64,000 nucleotides of DNA from Rhodamnia argentea (lineage: Eukaryota > Streptophyta > Magnoliopsida > Myrtales > Myrtaceae), in NCBI RefSeq assembly GCF_020921035.1, contig NC_063156.1:25530283-25594282 (forward strand). Reading direction: 5' to 3'. Below, piece by piece: positions 21,830-33,460 of this stretch. The position numbers and the translations under genes were made by a program. A model generated the notes under the pieces. That model was not told where the DNA came from. It saw only the letters and a program-made list of their open reading frames with translations, and did no database searches. The stretch's first letter is position 1. Each line of letters opens with the position of its first letter.

Positions 21830-22582
21830 TAGGGCTCGAATGACAACCATTCTCTTTTCGAGCTCTATTTCTACTAAGAAATAGATATTTCCCGGACTAG
21901 TTTCTGAGCAGAGTCATGCGTTTAATAACTATGCAAAATTTTTTGTTCTTGGAACAGAAATTTGTTTTACAACTACACAAATTTTCTATTCTTGAAACAA
22001 AATTGATTGATAATAGTATAAAATTTACGGTTGTCAACTGCTGAGCCTCGGGCGGCGATCGATGGACGGTGAACGGAGACTAGCGGCGGGCGGATGGCGA
22101 ACGGAGACCGGTGGAGGGGCCTTGGCCAGCGATCATCGGATGATGGTGACGAGCGGATGGAGACTATCGGATGGTGAACAAGAGTCAAGAACCGAAGACC
22201 GGTGGCGGGCGACTGGCGAACGAAGAATGGCGGGCCGGTAGATGGTGAATGACAAAAGGCAACCAATGGATGGCGAATGGCGAATGGGAGCCGAGGACCG
22301 GAAACCGACGACCGACGAACGGTGGCCAGCAAATGGCGAATGGTGCCGGGTGGCGGGCGATCGATGACCGGCGGGAGGGACTTGAGAGAGGGAGACCGCA
22401 CGCGATAGAGAGGGAGTGAGCAATGAGAAGAACTCTTATTTTTATTCCAAACCTATTTCGAATCAAAAAATTTATCTTGAAAATAGAAAAATGAAATTGC
22501 GTTACCAAGCGGATTTATATTCCAAACATGTTCTCCGAAATAGAAAAATAAAAAATAAAGAAATAAAACTGTTGTCTTGCCC
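21830..22582. mobile_element. MITE, GGTAACCATTCT family, with a cryptic-repeat core
   Basis: The left end GGGCTCGAATGACAACCATTC relates to the 26412 element (GGGCCTACATGGTAACCATT). The shared subterminal phrase ACTACACAAATTTTCTATTC follows at about 21968. The core, 22035-22400, is purine/GC-rich and built of degenerate GGCGAACGGAGACCGG-like units. It is open in all three minus-strand frames at once, which is expected from a short-unit repeat and not from a gene. The right end is degenerate. Confidence 0.55.
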
Positions 22583-23174
22583 ACACTTAGTCTCGAACGG
22601 GGACAGATGGCGGGTTTTAGGACAAAAACTTAGGTTAACAACGACTGGGATTCCGTGTTTTTCATGAATAAGTTTTCTCATTGAAGCCGACACGTTTTCA
22701 CTCAAGAACTTTGCTTATAAAAGTCAAACGTGCTAACTTGGTACTTGGCTTAGTTGTGTAGGTATAGGGTGGACGCAAGGCCAGCATTATCTATTTTCGT
22801 GAAAGTTTGGTGAATGCGAGGGAAAAATAATTTTTTGGGCTAAATCCCACCGTACAAGGAATTATTTCATATATCAATTATATGGCCGATTATGTATAAC
22901 TGAATAAATATATTATCAATTATACTATAGAGGTATATAAAAGGCCTTGAAGTTTTGGCGCGTGCGTGGGACGGGTGAATGTCGTCTTGAGTGATGGATG
23001 AGAGAAAAAGAGGATGGGAAAGAGAGTTCGGGGACGGATATTGATGGATGCCAATACAAAATCGATACGACATACACGAAGGGCGTAAAGGAGGCACCAC
23101 CGGTTGACGATACAGATCGTGATTGACGAAGCTCCTCACCACGGTCTAAAGGCAATGCCACCAACCAAGGATAA

Positions 23175-23933
23175 ATGTTGCGTTTGGTAATCGGGATAAA
23201 ATTCAGGATAAAATAAAATTTATCCTATCATGTGTTTGCTGCCTAGCCGTGACATGATAAAGAGGGATATAACCGAGATAAAATTACCCTGTGGGGGAGG
23301 TGGAGTAAAGGTGGATGGGATTTTTACCAACTCTAATACATGAGTTATTTTTTTCGAATAACAATTTTCTCCAACTAATAAAAATAAATAGTAGTAGAAT
23401 ATTAATGATATTTCATTTATAATATAAAAAATTCAAAATAAAATAAAAATAAAAATAATTTCATTATTTATTTCCATTTTTATTTATGTACTCAACTTCA
23501 TTTCTATCTTATAATATAATTTTTTAAATTATACCATATTTATATTTATTACATATTTTAGGTATTTTAGTAATTTTGGAATATTAGTATAATTTACTAT
23601 TTAGTAAAATGTAATTAGAGAATGGTGGAAGGGGAAAAAAGAAATAAAAAAGGGAAAAAAAAAGAGAAGGAAAAAAAAAAAAAAATAAGCAATAAAAATG
23701 AAGTAGGTAAGAATGTCACGAGGGATTTTTACCATTTCCGTTTGTGCAATTTTTAGGTTCATTTACACCGATATGTGTCGATACCAAACAATAAACAAAA
23801 TAGGTTGTGAAAATATCCGATATTGTTATTGTGAGTCACCAAACAATGGATAGGACATAACAAAATCCTTAGATTTCATATTCTATCGTATCCAATTTCA
23901 TCTTATTTAGAAATCCCGATGACCAAACGCAGC
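23175..23933. mobile_element. PIF/Harbinger-type MITE, copy 1
   Basis: The left end contains TTGCGTTTGGTAATCGGGAT and the complement of the right end is GCTGCGTTTGGTCATCGGGA. It is flanked by TAA (23172-23174 and 23934-23936), the usual 3-bp PIF/Harbinger target. The interior is AT-rich and non-coding. A second copy in reverse orientation lies at about 46443-46911. Confidence 0.7.
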
Positions 23934-23936
23934 TAA

Positions 23937-25080
23937 AGGGCTTTCGGGATAGCAAAACTCACCACCAAGGTCTAAAGATATCACTAGCCGAGGATAAAGG
24001 GTTTTTTGGCTCACCACCAAAGAGTAACTCACACTCCAAGGATAAAGAGACCAAAGAGTTATCCACTCTCTGAAGATATTCACTCAAATTAAGCAAACTC
24101 TTATATATATTCTCGTTCATCAAATAATCAAGTCCGCCTTACAATTGAGATTCCGCCTCTTTATATAAAGGACCTAATACATATGATATAGACTAACCAT
24201 TAAAGACTCTACAACCACCCAACTAACAATGACTTGGGAACTAGAGAACCCGTTAAAGTCTTAGGAACCATAATATGTAATAAATCACCTAGCAACTAGT
24301 ATTTTGACTCTCAAAACTTACAAAATAATTTAAGACACCTAAACTAAGACTAAAGACACTTAACTAGAAATAATCAAGACTCTACACAAAGACTCCAAAT
24401 TCGTCCGTCGGCATTGATAGCAAATAACCATCTTGGGGAATCAGAAAATGACTAAGGAAATAGCTTGAAACAGTCGCCCTATTGATATGTGGTTGGTTTG
24501 CGTCGAAATCAATAACTTTCTTGGTGAATCGATACCTCAATCTGCAAGGAAGAATCGATAGCTCTCTGATATTATTTAACCCACCGTAATAAGTTATAGC
24601 CATAATCCGACTTGGCCCAAATGATCATAGACGTCATTGGACTTGTCTATGGGACCAAGTGGATACTTGTAGATGGAGCTACGTCGGAACTCAAGGATTG
24701 TTTCGATGAGTCGAATGCTCTTGCATCGAAATAACTTTGAGTTTTGATATCTTGAAAGTCTATCAACAACTCCTTTGTAGAATCAATATCTTCACCTAGG
24801 CTCCATTGAATCAAGTTATGCTCACAATTGGTCTTTTCATGCAAGAATAAGAATTGAGCCGGATCAATCGACGCGTTCCGAGTTATGCTTGAAAATCGAT
24901 TGACTAGAGCCGATGCTTCTACATCAAGTTTCAAGCTTAACAAATCCTAAATAACTACCAAATAAAACAAAAGTTAGAAAACAAATAACAAAGCATACTA
25001 TTATCCCTCAATAACAAATCTGCCACAGTTAACGTTCGGCGGCCGATCACCAAATTTAGTTACGAGCACAGGCTGAAATT
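23937..25080 (-). repeat. Retroelement-like stretch, minus strand
   Basis: Read on the minus strand it gives a 98-codon frame (24943-24647) and a 73-codon frame (24603-24382), neither of a family I know. After these come CTTTATATAAAG (a TATA-like box near 24160) and repeated TTGGTGGTGAG phrases, a layout like the tail and LTR of a degraded retrotransposon. The segment 24930-25090 recurs diverged at about 32850-33080. The PIF-like MITE at 23175 sits in its 3' side, with similar LTR-like sequence continuing at 22870-23170. No protease, integrase or RT motif was found, so this is tentative. Confidence 0.35.
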
Positions 25081-26411
25081 GCTCACTTCATTTGCAATGG
25101 CTTGCGGTTGCATGTTTAGGTTTAATGTCCTTATCACCATCGCCGTACAGAGACACCGATAGCAAAATATCAAATGCCTATAAGGAAATCCCGAATCTAC
25201 AGCTAGATCTAGTTCGGGAGAGTAAAACACCCCAAAACTTGACCTAAATCTAAACAGAAGAGGAGAGCGGCTTTATCTCGGAGAGGATGTGGAGTCAAGT
25301 TATGAGCATTCTTCTCGATGGCTGTCAACTAAACGAATGGCCGAATTGGTCTCCACGTTCAGCCAAAATCAGTTGCAGAAATTTATTCACATGCAAAAAC
25401 TCCCAGAACGGATGAGGAGAGAAAAGAAAGACAAAGAGCTTCAAAAGAGGGAAGAGAGCGCGAGAGAGAGAGGGTCTCTCCCTTAGGGATGGCACTGCAG
25501 AAAGGCGGCGGCTTCAAGGGAAAAGAGAGGAAACCAAAACCCATCGTCCATCTACTTGAAAGAGCCTGAAATTTCAGACCAGTCCGATCCGCTGCATCTC
25601 TCTCCTGTCCGTGCACACACTGCCCCGCCATCGATCATCACGGCTGTTGCCCCCACCTTGGACCTCCACCACCACCTCCTCCGTCGTATCTGGCAATGGC
25701 TACCCTGCCACACAGCAGCTCTAGAGGATCCATCACATAGGCTCAACAAATCCTTTGCATAGGCTTCTCCCAACTCTACTAGCTACTGGGACTGAATGGA
25801 TCTGCAGATCTGGTGTAGATAACATACAAAACTCAGAGAATGCTCGATTTGTTCTTTCAGTAACCTTCGCATGATTGGAAAGCACCCCATTAAGCAGGCC
25901 AGCGTTCCTTCCCTCCTCCGCATATGCTCATAAATGGAAGCCCCATTTAAACATAATAGCCCCTCCTTTTGAACATTCAAAACATCGAACTTGCACGCGC
26001 GACATCGACCGACGTAGCGCAGGTATGAATACGATTAGGCGAGTCGTTCGTTCACCCATCAAGAGAGGCTATGATAATTCGCCGGTTAATTCATTTCCCG
26101 ATCACCGGTCACCGAGTTATCTCCTACTGAATTCCATCCACGAAACGTCAACGCGCAATTTTGTTCGTCTCTCTTTGCAAGGCTCCTCTTTTTGAGAAGC
26201 ATTCCAATGCAAGACTGCAATAGAAATTGAACGGGCCCTTTTGTCCTTGTGTTCGGTGGGATCAAGATCCAGCAGGGACATGGCCTTGCCATTTGCAGCA
26301 ATTTACAGTCCATTTACAATCACAAATAGCATGCATGATGGAGTGGTCTTCCTTAGACCCAACTCGGCCTGGTCTGGCCTCGTCTTGCCAAGGTCCGAAG
26401 AACGATTGTGG
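25081..26411. other. Intergenic, no gene recognised
   Basis: Overlapping open frames of 63-106 codons occur on both strands with no recognisable motif. None has neighbouring exons that fit. Confidence 0.4.
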
Positions 26412-27245
26412 AAAGTAAGGGCCTACATGGTAACCATTCTCATTCTCCGATTCTCATCTCAGAACAGTAAAAAATGAGAATGCTGTTTGGTAACGTAAAT
26501 AATTCTGATTCTGTTTCCAGAATCGGTTTTGGAGAATCAGAATCGGTTTTAGAGTAAAATACGTAAACAAAAAAAAGTTACTTCTGGAAAAAGAATGACT
26601 TTTAAAAATAGCAAACAGAATAAAGTCTCACATCTCTAACTTTTTCCTTGTAATTTTCTCGTCATTTTTTTCCCTCTACCTAATAAAAATAAAAAATATT
26701 TAAAAAAAAAAACAAAAAATTTAGAAAATCCTAAAAAATAGAAAAAGCTTAGATTATGCTAGTTTGACCTTATTTTCATAAAGTTGGGCCTAAATTTCAT
26801 AAATTTCATAGATTTCACTCTCCTACAAAGAATATTGCAGAGGATGAGGGCATCCAACATGCATACTGGTAGCCGTGCGTCACAAGATGTTTCTATGTAT
26901 TTAGAAAACGCAACATTTAAAGAACTTTAAACATCATGTATTAAAATTTGTATTTCATTCATGACATGCTAAAAAATAATGTATTTTAAATTATTTGAGT
27001 GTGCATTGAAAATTAGCCTTTAATTTAGGATGAAATTTTATAAATTAATTGCATAGTTATTTGACTTAAATGAAAAAATAGGGAAAGAATCATTTTTTTG
27101 AAACATAAATTTTGTGCGGTTATCAAACACGTTTCGATTCTCTAAAATTCATTCAAGAACGGAATCAAAAAATTCATTTGAACCGTAATCAATTTTTTTG
27201 GATCAGAATGAGAATCAGAGAATGAGAATGGTTACCATGCAGGCT
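26412..27245. mobile_element. MITE, GGTAACCATTCT family, full copy
   Basis: The left end GGGCCTACATGGTAACCATT and the complement of the right end, GCCTGCATGGTAACCATT, form TIRs of about 27 bp, rich in ATTCTC. Subterminal repeats of GAGAATCAGAATCGG follow. The interior is non-coding and matches 7775-9093 in reverse. The target duplication was not resolved. From 27246 to 27624 nothing else is recognised. Confidence 0.75.
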
Positions 27246-27624
27246 ATAAAGCTATTTAGTTATAGAGTTCAGCTCAATATGGTACGAGCCAGGCTTGCCC
27301 CGATCCGGACGTAGTACATATGAAGAATGACATCAACACCATCACTCGGAGGGATTCGTGGTATCAAGGCGGGTCACTCTCGGTGTCGTTCTTATTGAGT
27401 TTCATGCATAACTCTCACGTTAAAATGTCGCACGAGGTATGATTATTAGTTAATATACTCTCTAATTGGACATTCCCGTGCTCAAGATCGACCACACTCG
27501 AACAACATTCGCATCTTGGCACGATCTTAATCCGAAGGAGTTGGCGGTCTAATGGGATCGGAGTCCGATCCGTGCCCGTCGCCTTCTCCCAGATTTGTCA
27601 ATACACGATTGTGTGGACGCACCT

Positions 27625-28790
27625 AGTCATCTGTGTGCCATACTTGGAGCTTGTTTATCATTGCAATTGTTTGGGAGAAATTACCAAAAAAGTTCTAAAC
27701 CTACTGCAATTTTGGGTAATCTAGTACTAAACTTTTTAATTTTGCCTATTCAATCTTAAACCTCACTTTTTTCCAATTGAAGCTATCCGGCCAATTTTGG
27801 CAGGATATTATTAACGTGGATGCTAGCCGTTCACGCGCCACGGCCGACGCTGAAGTTGACAATTTTCATTAGATTTTCATAATTTTTGTTAATTTTTATG
27901 AATTTTTTTCCTTTTCCTTACTTTCTTTTTTGTTTTTGGAATTATGACCGACAACTCTTGCGGGTGCTGGGCGAGGGCGTCACGACACTCATTGTGGCTA
28001 GCCGAAGGCTTGGCAGCACTCACTAGCCAAAGCAAGGGCGCGTGAGCCCTCTCCCAATGGCCCCATGAGAGTCACGACACCCTCACCCAGAGCTGACGAC
28101 TCTCACCGGCTCTCACTCCAAAAAACAATATAAAGTAAGGAAAATGAAAGAAAAAATAATAATAAAAAAGATGTAAAAATTCAAAAAATTATTAAAAGAT
28201 TATTAAAAAAGATACAGATTAGCACCACCCGTGCCACGTAGTCTAGATCCATATTAGTAATTTTTGACCAAAATTAGCTAAAGAAACTCAATTGACAGAA
28301 TGTGAAAAATGTTTATAACATTTTTCGTAATTTTTCTCATTTGTTTGTGGTAAGTTCTTGCAATCGCCGAGTAGAAAGGTTAGGACATAATACTTCTCAA
28401 CAAAGATTTCAGCAAAGATTTAGAGAAATGTATAATGCGGAGTACGGAACGCATCGTCAGTGCATCACGTGAACAAAGCAGAGCGGACAGTGTGGATTTG
28501 GGATCTTCCGGAGGCACAATTTAAGAGCAAAACGTCACGGGCTTCGTCTGGTGGGAATGAAGACAATGCATGATGGACCAACTGTATCGATCGCATTATC
28601 ATCTTCCCCACTGAAGTTTGAAATTGCTCGTGCCCTCTTAGAAAGTGGTACGTAGTAGGTGGTTCCCATGAGGCTTGGAATGATCTCAACTCGGGGACCT
28701 CCTGCTTCGATTCAGTGATAAAGATTTTGTAGATCGCTGCCGACTGTTTTACAAACTTAATCTGTTTGATGGAGACGTGATTTAATATTT
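27625..28790. repeat. Upstream part of GDSL duplication, unit 1
   Basis: CATACTTGGAGCTTGTTTATC (27644) and, after an inserted foldback, GTGGTAAGTTCTTGC...GCATCACGTGAAC (28345-28475) match 32497-32640 in the same order. Later, CACGGGCTTCGTCTGG (near 28537) matches 33186-33205. So the 5' flanks of the two GDSL genes were duplicated together. Within unit 1 part of this is repeated again at 28930-29060 (AAATTGCTCTTGCCCTCTAGA). Confidence 0.7.
27674..28338. mobile_element. Foldback element, family 1, copy at 27.7 kb, with target duplication and empty site
   Basis: The left end GGAGAAATTACCAAAAAAG and the complement of the right end, GAGAAAAATTACGAAAAA, define the TIRs. It is flanked by AATTGTTTG (27665-27673) and ATTTGTTTG (28339-28347). 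The core has GC-rich CTCACTAGCC and CCGGCTCTC stretches. The duplicated flank at about 32513-32530 has no insertion. Confidence 0.8.
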
Positions 28791-29301
28791 AAGACATCCG
28801 ACAGCTTTGTTGTTATCCCCATTGACTTTGATTAGTACCATCAAACTCTAAAAATTTGCAATTTTCAGGATTTGCTAGATTCTGTTTAGTCAATGATTAT
28901 TCTCGTAATTCTCGGGTTACAATTCTAGTCTAGGGGGAACGAAGACGATATATGGACCATTTGTACCGATCAACTCATTATCTTCACCACTAAAGTTGAA
29001 ATTGCTCTTGCCCTCTAGAAAATGGTTCGTAGTAGGTGGTTCTTATGATTTGAATTAAAGCCATCATGCTATGATATTATGTACAAATTATGTGATTCAC
29101 TGTCAAAAGTTCTAAAAACTTAAATTATTAAACGAATGCGTTGTTTTCTATTTAAGTCTTTTAACGGTTTCATTTTTGTCCCCCATTCACGATGATTAGT
29201 ACTGTCAAACTTTTATATTTGCAATTTTTTTTTTTGGAATTTGCCAAATTTCTTTTTATCGATGATTTTCGCAATAAATCTCGGCTTGGAGGTCTAGTTA
29301 T

Positions 29302-29705
29302 AGTAGGAGACAATTGTCAAAAATAAAAAATCTAAACCTATTATATGTATATCAATTCAGTTTTAAACCTTTTAATTTGGCCGATTTAGTCCTAAATATT
29401 TTGTCAATTTAGTCCTTCAGTCATTTTTGGTTGGAAACTACCGACGTTGATGTCGCTTGTTTTACGTGACACGGTCGCTGGTGACGTGGACAATTTTGAA
29501 GAATTTTCTAAATTTTTATATATTTATTTTTTTAATTTTTTCCCACCATGGCAGCGAGAGTCGTCGGGGGCATTGCCGGCCTTTTGTGGAAATAAAAGAA
29601 AATAAATAAATAAAAATATAAAAATTACATAAAAATTATCCACATCAACGCTGGCCATACCAAGTAAGATAACCGGCTTTCGCAATGGCAATTCCCGAAA
29701 GGACT
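29302..29705. mobile_element. Foldback element, family 1, truncated copy
   Basis: The left arm is intact (AAATCTAAACCTATTATATG, TCAATTCAGTTTTAAACC, then TTTACGTGACACGGTCG). The right arm stops soon after CACATCAACGCTGGCC. Non-coding. Confidence 0.65.
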
Positions 29706-30257
29706 GCATTTGCAAATTGTCGAGAGGCAGTTTAGAACTGAATTAATAGTCGTGCATAGATTTCAGACTGTTTCAGCAATTTTCGCTGCGAATTATTTAG
29801 AGACTCTCGAGCCATAAAAATGTTTGGTACGTGGCTGTTGAAACTAATCATAATGCTCATTACCAACCTACATAAATTATGGCTAGCAATATCGAAAACG
29901 TGGAACGATATACAACGATAGTGCCTGCGAATTTGACATCGAAGCTTTATTGCGAAGACGGTCGCGGGACGTAATTCAAATGAAAATGGCAACGAGAGAG
30001 CCCCTTCCAAGTTTCTGGAGTCAATAAAGTCCCTCGCTGTCGACATTGAATGCATCGGAGAAAATCTAGCACGGATGATCTTTTTCTTAAGGACGTTTCA
30101 GACTGTCAGCAATCACCGTAAGAGGGCCAGGACAAGATCGCCAGAACGACGTTGGACCCAATTGCAAGATTTTGTTCCGCCCGGTGTCCACGTCCACAAA
30201 TTTAAGTTCCTCCAGAATTTTCGTATAAGCAGCTTCTTTCACGCTTTGCCGAGAGAT

Positions 30258-32084
30258 ATGGCGAGGGAGAGGGGAGGGCTCTGTGTTCCCAACCTCCGTG
30301 CTTCGGCATGCGCCGTCGTGTTGGTTCTCGGCCTCGGCCTTCGGAGTTTGGTCGCCGCCCAGTGCAAGAGGGGACCGGTCGTCTTCAACTTCGGCGACTC
30401 GAACTCGGACACCGGCGGTTACTCGGCCGCGCTCGGAGCTAACTTCGGGTTGCCCAACGGGCGCGCTTTCTTTCCCGAGGGAACCGGCCGGTTGGGCGAC
30501 GGGCGGCTGATCATCGACTTCCTCTGTGAGTTCTTGCCCTCCACTCTCTGATTTTCCGAGGGGACCTCCCTAGGCACCGGACTATAGAAACAAATCGGGA
30601 GCGCTAGTTTGACATCTATTGCTCGAGGTTCTCATGTGAGCTAGGGATAGGAATCGGTCTCATGGACTTACACCTCATGTCAAATTTAATTTACCACGTC
30701 AATGATTTCCATATCGCGATTGGCTTCCTCCAAGAGTCGGAGAACCCGATCGCGCCGGATATAAACTTTGGTGATCAAATTGCGTAAATTTAGAAAGCTA
30801 GACGACTTCATCGAATAAAATAAAAATTATAGGGACCAAATCGCGGAAATGCTGAAATTTAAAGGACTAAATCTACTTAAACAGGGGAATATTTTTAAGC
30901 AAGTTCAAGAAATTTTGGTGGGATTTGTATGAAATTGAAAACAGGTGAGAGCTTGAACACGAGTTACTTGAGCCCGTACTTGGAATCACTGGGCCCAAAT
31001 TTCAGCGACGGAGCCAATTTCGCCATCGGCGGGGCGGCCACCCTCCCCCGGTACAAGCCCTTCAGCTTGGACGTCCAAGTCCTCGAGTTCCTCCGCTTCA
31101 GATCTCGTTCGCCTTTGCTTCTCTCAAGAGGTAATTTGCCTTTATTCTACTTTAAGCAAATGAAGCAAATGAGATAGGTGTACGGAAAATCCTAAAACTA
31201 AGATATCTTGAATCTGGTGTCTCGCCCAAATTCAGGTTATCCAAATTTGGTCGGTGAGGACGGCTTCGGGAACGCTCTTTACACCATCGACATCGGCCAG
31301 AACGACCTCGCGGGTCAGTTCGATCACCTTCCGTATTCGCAAGTCGTTCAAAACATCCCCACCTTCATCGAAGAAATCAGGCTCGCCATCTGGGTTAGTC
31401 GAACGATTAACGAGAGATCTTTCATATCTATTATGGAAAAGTAAAAATTAATCCCAATATTTCGAAATTTAATTTACATGTCTAATTGTGATAATAGGGT
31501 ATATACAAAAGTGGAGGGAAAAATTTCTGGGTGCACAACACCGGGCCGTTGGGCTGTTTGCCTCAGAAATTGGCTACGATCGCCCACAATGCAAGCGATG
31601 TCGATGAGCATGGGTGCCTCAAATCTCTCAATGATGCTGCTCGGGTCTTTAATCGGCAATTGCAATCCCTTTGTGAAGAACTGAGGTCTCAGATGAAGAA
31701 CGCCACGATCGTGTACGTCGACGTCTTCGCGATCAAATACGATCTCATCGCCAATTACGCCGAGCACGGTAGGGTTCTGTCTGTCGTCTCCGATCCCGAG
31801 TCCATTCGGCTCATGTTACTGAAGTATGGGTCTCTTGTGTTGTACGGATAGGTTTCGAGACTTCCTTAATGGTGTGCTGCGGCAACGGCGGCCCGCCCTA
31901 CAACTACAATGTGAACATTGGCTGCGGCCAGAGCGGCTATACCGTGTGCAAGGAGGGGTCGCGCTACGTGAGCTGGGACGGCGTCCACTACACCGAGGCG
32001 GCCAACTCGTTCGTGGCCTCTCGGATACTCTCCGCTAATTACTCCACCCCTCCCGTTAGTTTTAATTTCTTCTGTAGCGTTTAA
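30258..32084 (+). CDS. GDSL esterase/lipase, copy 1 (five exons)
   Basis: Exons by GT-AG and frame: 30258-30525, 30945-31130, 31236-31393, 31498-31768 and 31852-32084, giving 371 residues. A hydrophobic signal peptide (about 1-34, ending LVAA) implies secretion. Block I is FNFGDSNSDTGG with nucleophile Ser48. The block II glycine region is GANFAIGGAAT, block III is DIGQND (Asn174), and block V is WDGVHYTE with Asp337 and His340. HNTGPLGCLP is typical of the ENOD8/alpha-fucosidase-like plant GDSL clade. Predicted role is hydrolysis of ester substrates in the apoplast; the substrate is unknown. All catalytic blocks are present and the frame is clean, so it should be functional. It is a tandem paralogue of 33461-35167, with identical intron positions. 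Confidence 0.93.
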
Positions 32085-32850
32085 TTTCAATCTTAAGATT
32101 TTTTGGAGTTTGCTTGTTTAGTTGCTATCCGAGAGGCCACGAACTGATCTTGAGACTAAATAAGCAAACTCCCAAAAAAAAAAAATAGTTAATTTCACTC
32201 GAAGGTCACATATCTCCTCCATAAGAGCACTCACCTCCTAGTTGAACTGATCTTGAATGGATGATTTGGATCATACATTAGAAAATATTGTTAAAAGCAT
32301 ATTAACGCTGGCGCCGGCCATGCCACATAGGATGGCCGGCGTCCACATCAACGATTTTTTATCATAACCGATTGAGTAGACTCGATTGGCAAAATGTGAA
32401 AGGATAAAAGACTCAACCGACATAATTAAAAGGTTTAAGACTAATTTGGCATAAGTACAATAAGTTTATGACTTTTTTGGTAATTCTCTCACATGCTATA
32501 CTTGGAGCTTTGTTGTCATTGCGATGGTGGTAAATGCTTGTTATCTTTTGAGTAAGAAAACTAGGTGTCATATTTCTCATCTCGCTAAAGAGAGACAAAT
32601 CCATAGTGTGAACCACACTACACGTCTTCAGCACATCACGTGAAAGGATAATAACGCAAATGATCCTTAAACTTTAGTGCAACGTGTAATGCCGCTATTA
32701 AGTTTTTAATTTATTTAATGAGGTCCTTGAGCTTTGGCCAAATGTGTAATGTCATATCTATAATTTTAATTTGTTTGATGTGATCCTTAAACTATCACTA
32801 ATTATTATTATTATTATTATTATTTTATCGAAACGAGGATTTCATTCGTT
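32085..32850. repeat. Spacer between GDSL genes with partial foldbacks and (ATT)n
   Basis: 32262-32490 is the right half of a family 1 foldback (CCGGCGTCCACATCAACG, CAATAAGTTTATGACTTTT). 32490-32640 is the duplicated GDSL 5' flank. 32645-32800 is a partial family 2 foldback arm (TAATTTGTTTGATGTGATCC). (ATT)n runs 32801-32824. No gene. Confidence 0.65.
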
Positions 32851-33080
32851 AAGCAAAATGAGAGTCACGAAGAATGCTTTCAAGCCTAGCAAGTCCCAAA
32901 TAACTATAGAACAAAGCAAAATCCGGAAAGTAAATGGCAAAGCACACTATGCAATTACGAGCACACTCTCATTCCTTAAGAACAGATTTGTCATTGTTAA
33001 TGACCGGCAACCGATCACCAGATTCTGTGATAATCACACGCCGAGATCTCCCACGCCATTTGCATCAATCCCGCCGAGGT
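32850..33080. repeat. Diverged copy of the segment at 24930-25090
   Basis: Shared phrases in order: CCCAAATAACTA or CCTAAATAACTA, GCAAAGCACACTAT or ACAAAGCATACTAT, AGATTTGTCATTGTTAATG or AAATCTGCCACAGTTAACG, then CGATCACCA. The open frame across it is not a recognised protein; it is probably retroelement debris. Confidence 0.5.
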
Positions 33081-33460
33081 TCCTCCTTCACGCCATTTGA
33101 ACTACATCATGTTGAAAGACAGAACTCCCGGATCTATTGCTAACTATACCACAATACTGGGGATGGGCAAATAATTGCAAATTGTCACGTGCTTCGTCTA
33201 GGGGAAGTGAAAGACAACACATGGACCAAATTTTCTTAGATTTCGTTTAGTCAATGATTAATTAACCATTAACTCCCATGACACTTTTATTTTTCAAATG
33301 ATCCTCCGTTGAGACTGTCTAAAAATTGTCAGCAAGCCATGTTCTCCCCTGTCTCGAGATCCGCAGCTCAGATCCCTCTGAAATATTCACATAAGCGGCT
33401 CCTGTTTTGACCCTTTTGCATTCTAATTCAAAGCCAAAAGAAGAAGGCGCAGAGAAGAAT

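Noticed and set aside
21973..22508. Three overlapping minus-strand open frames up to 142 codons
   Set aside because: All three frames are open together over a degenerate short-unit repeat, and the peptides are low-complexity Ser/Pro/Arg/His.
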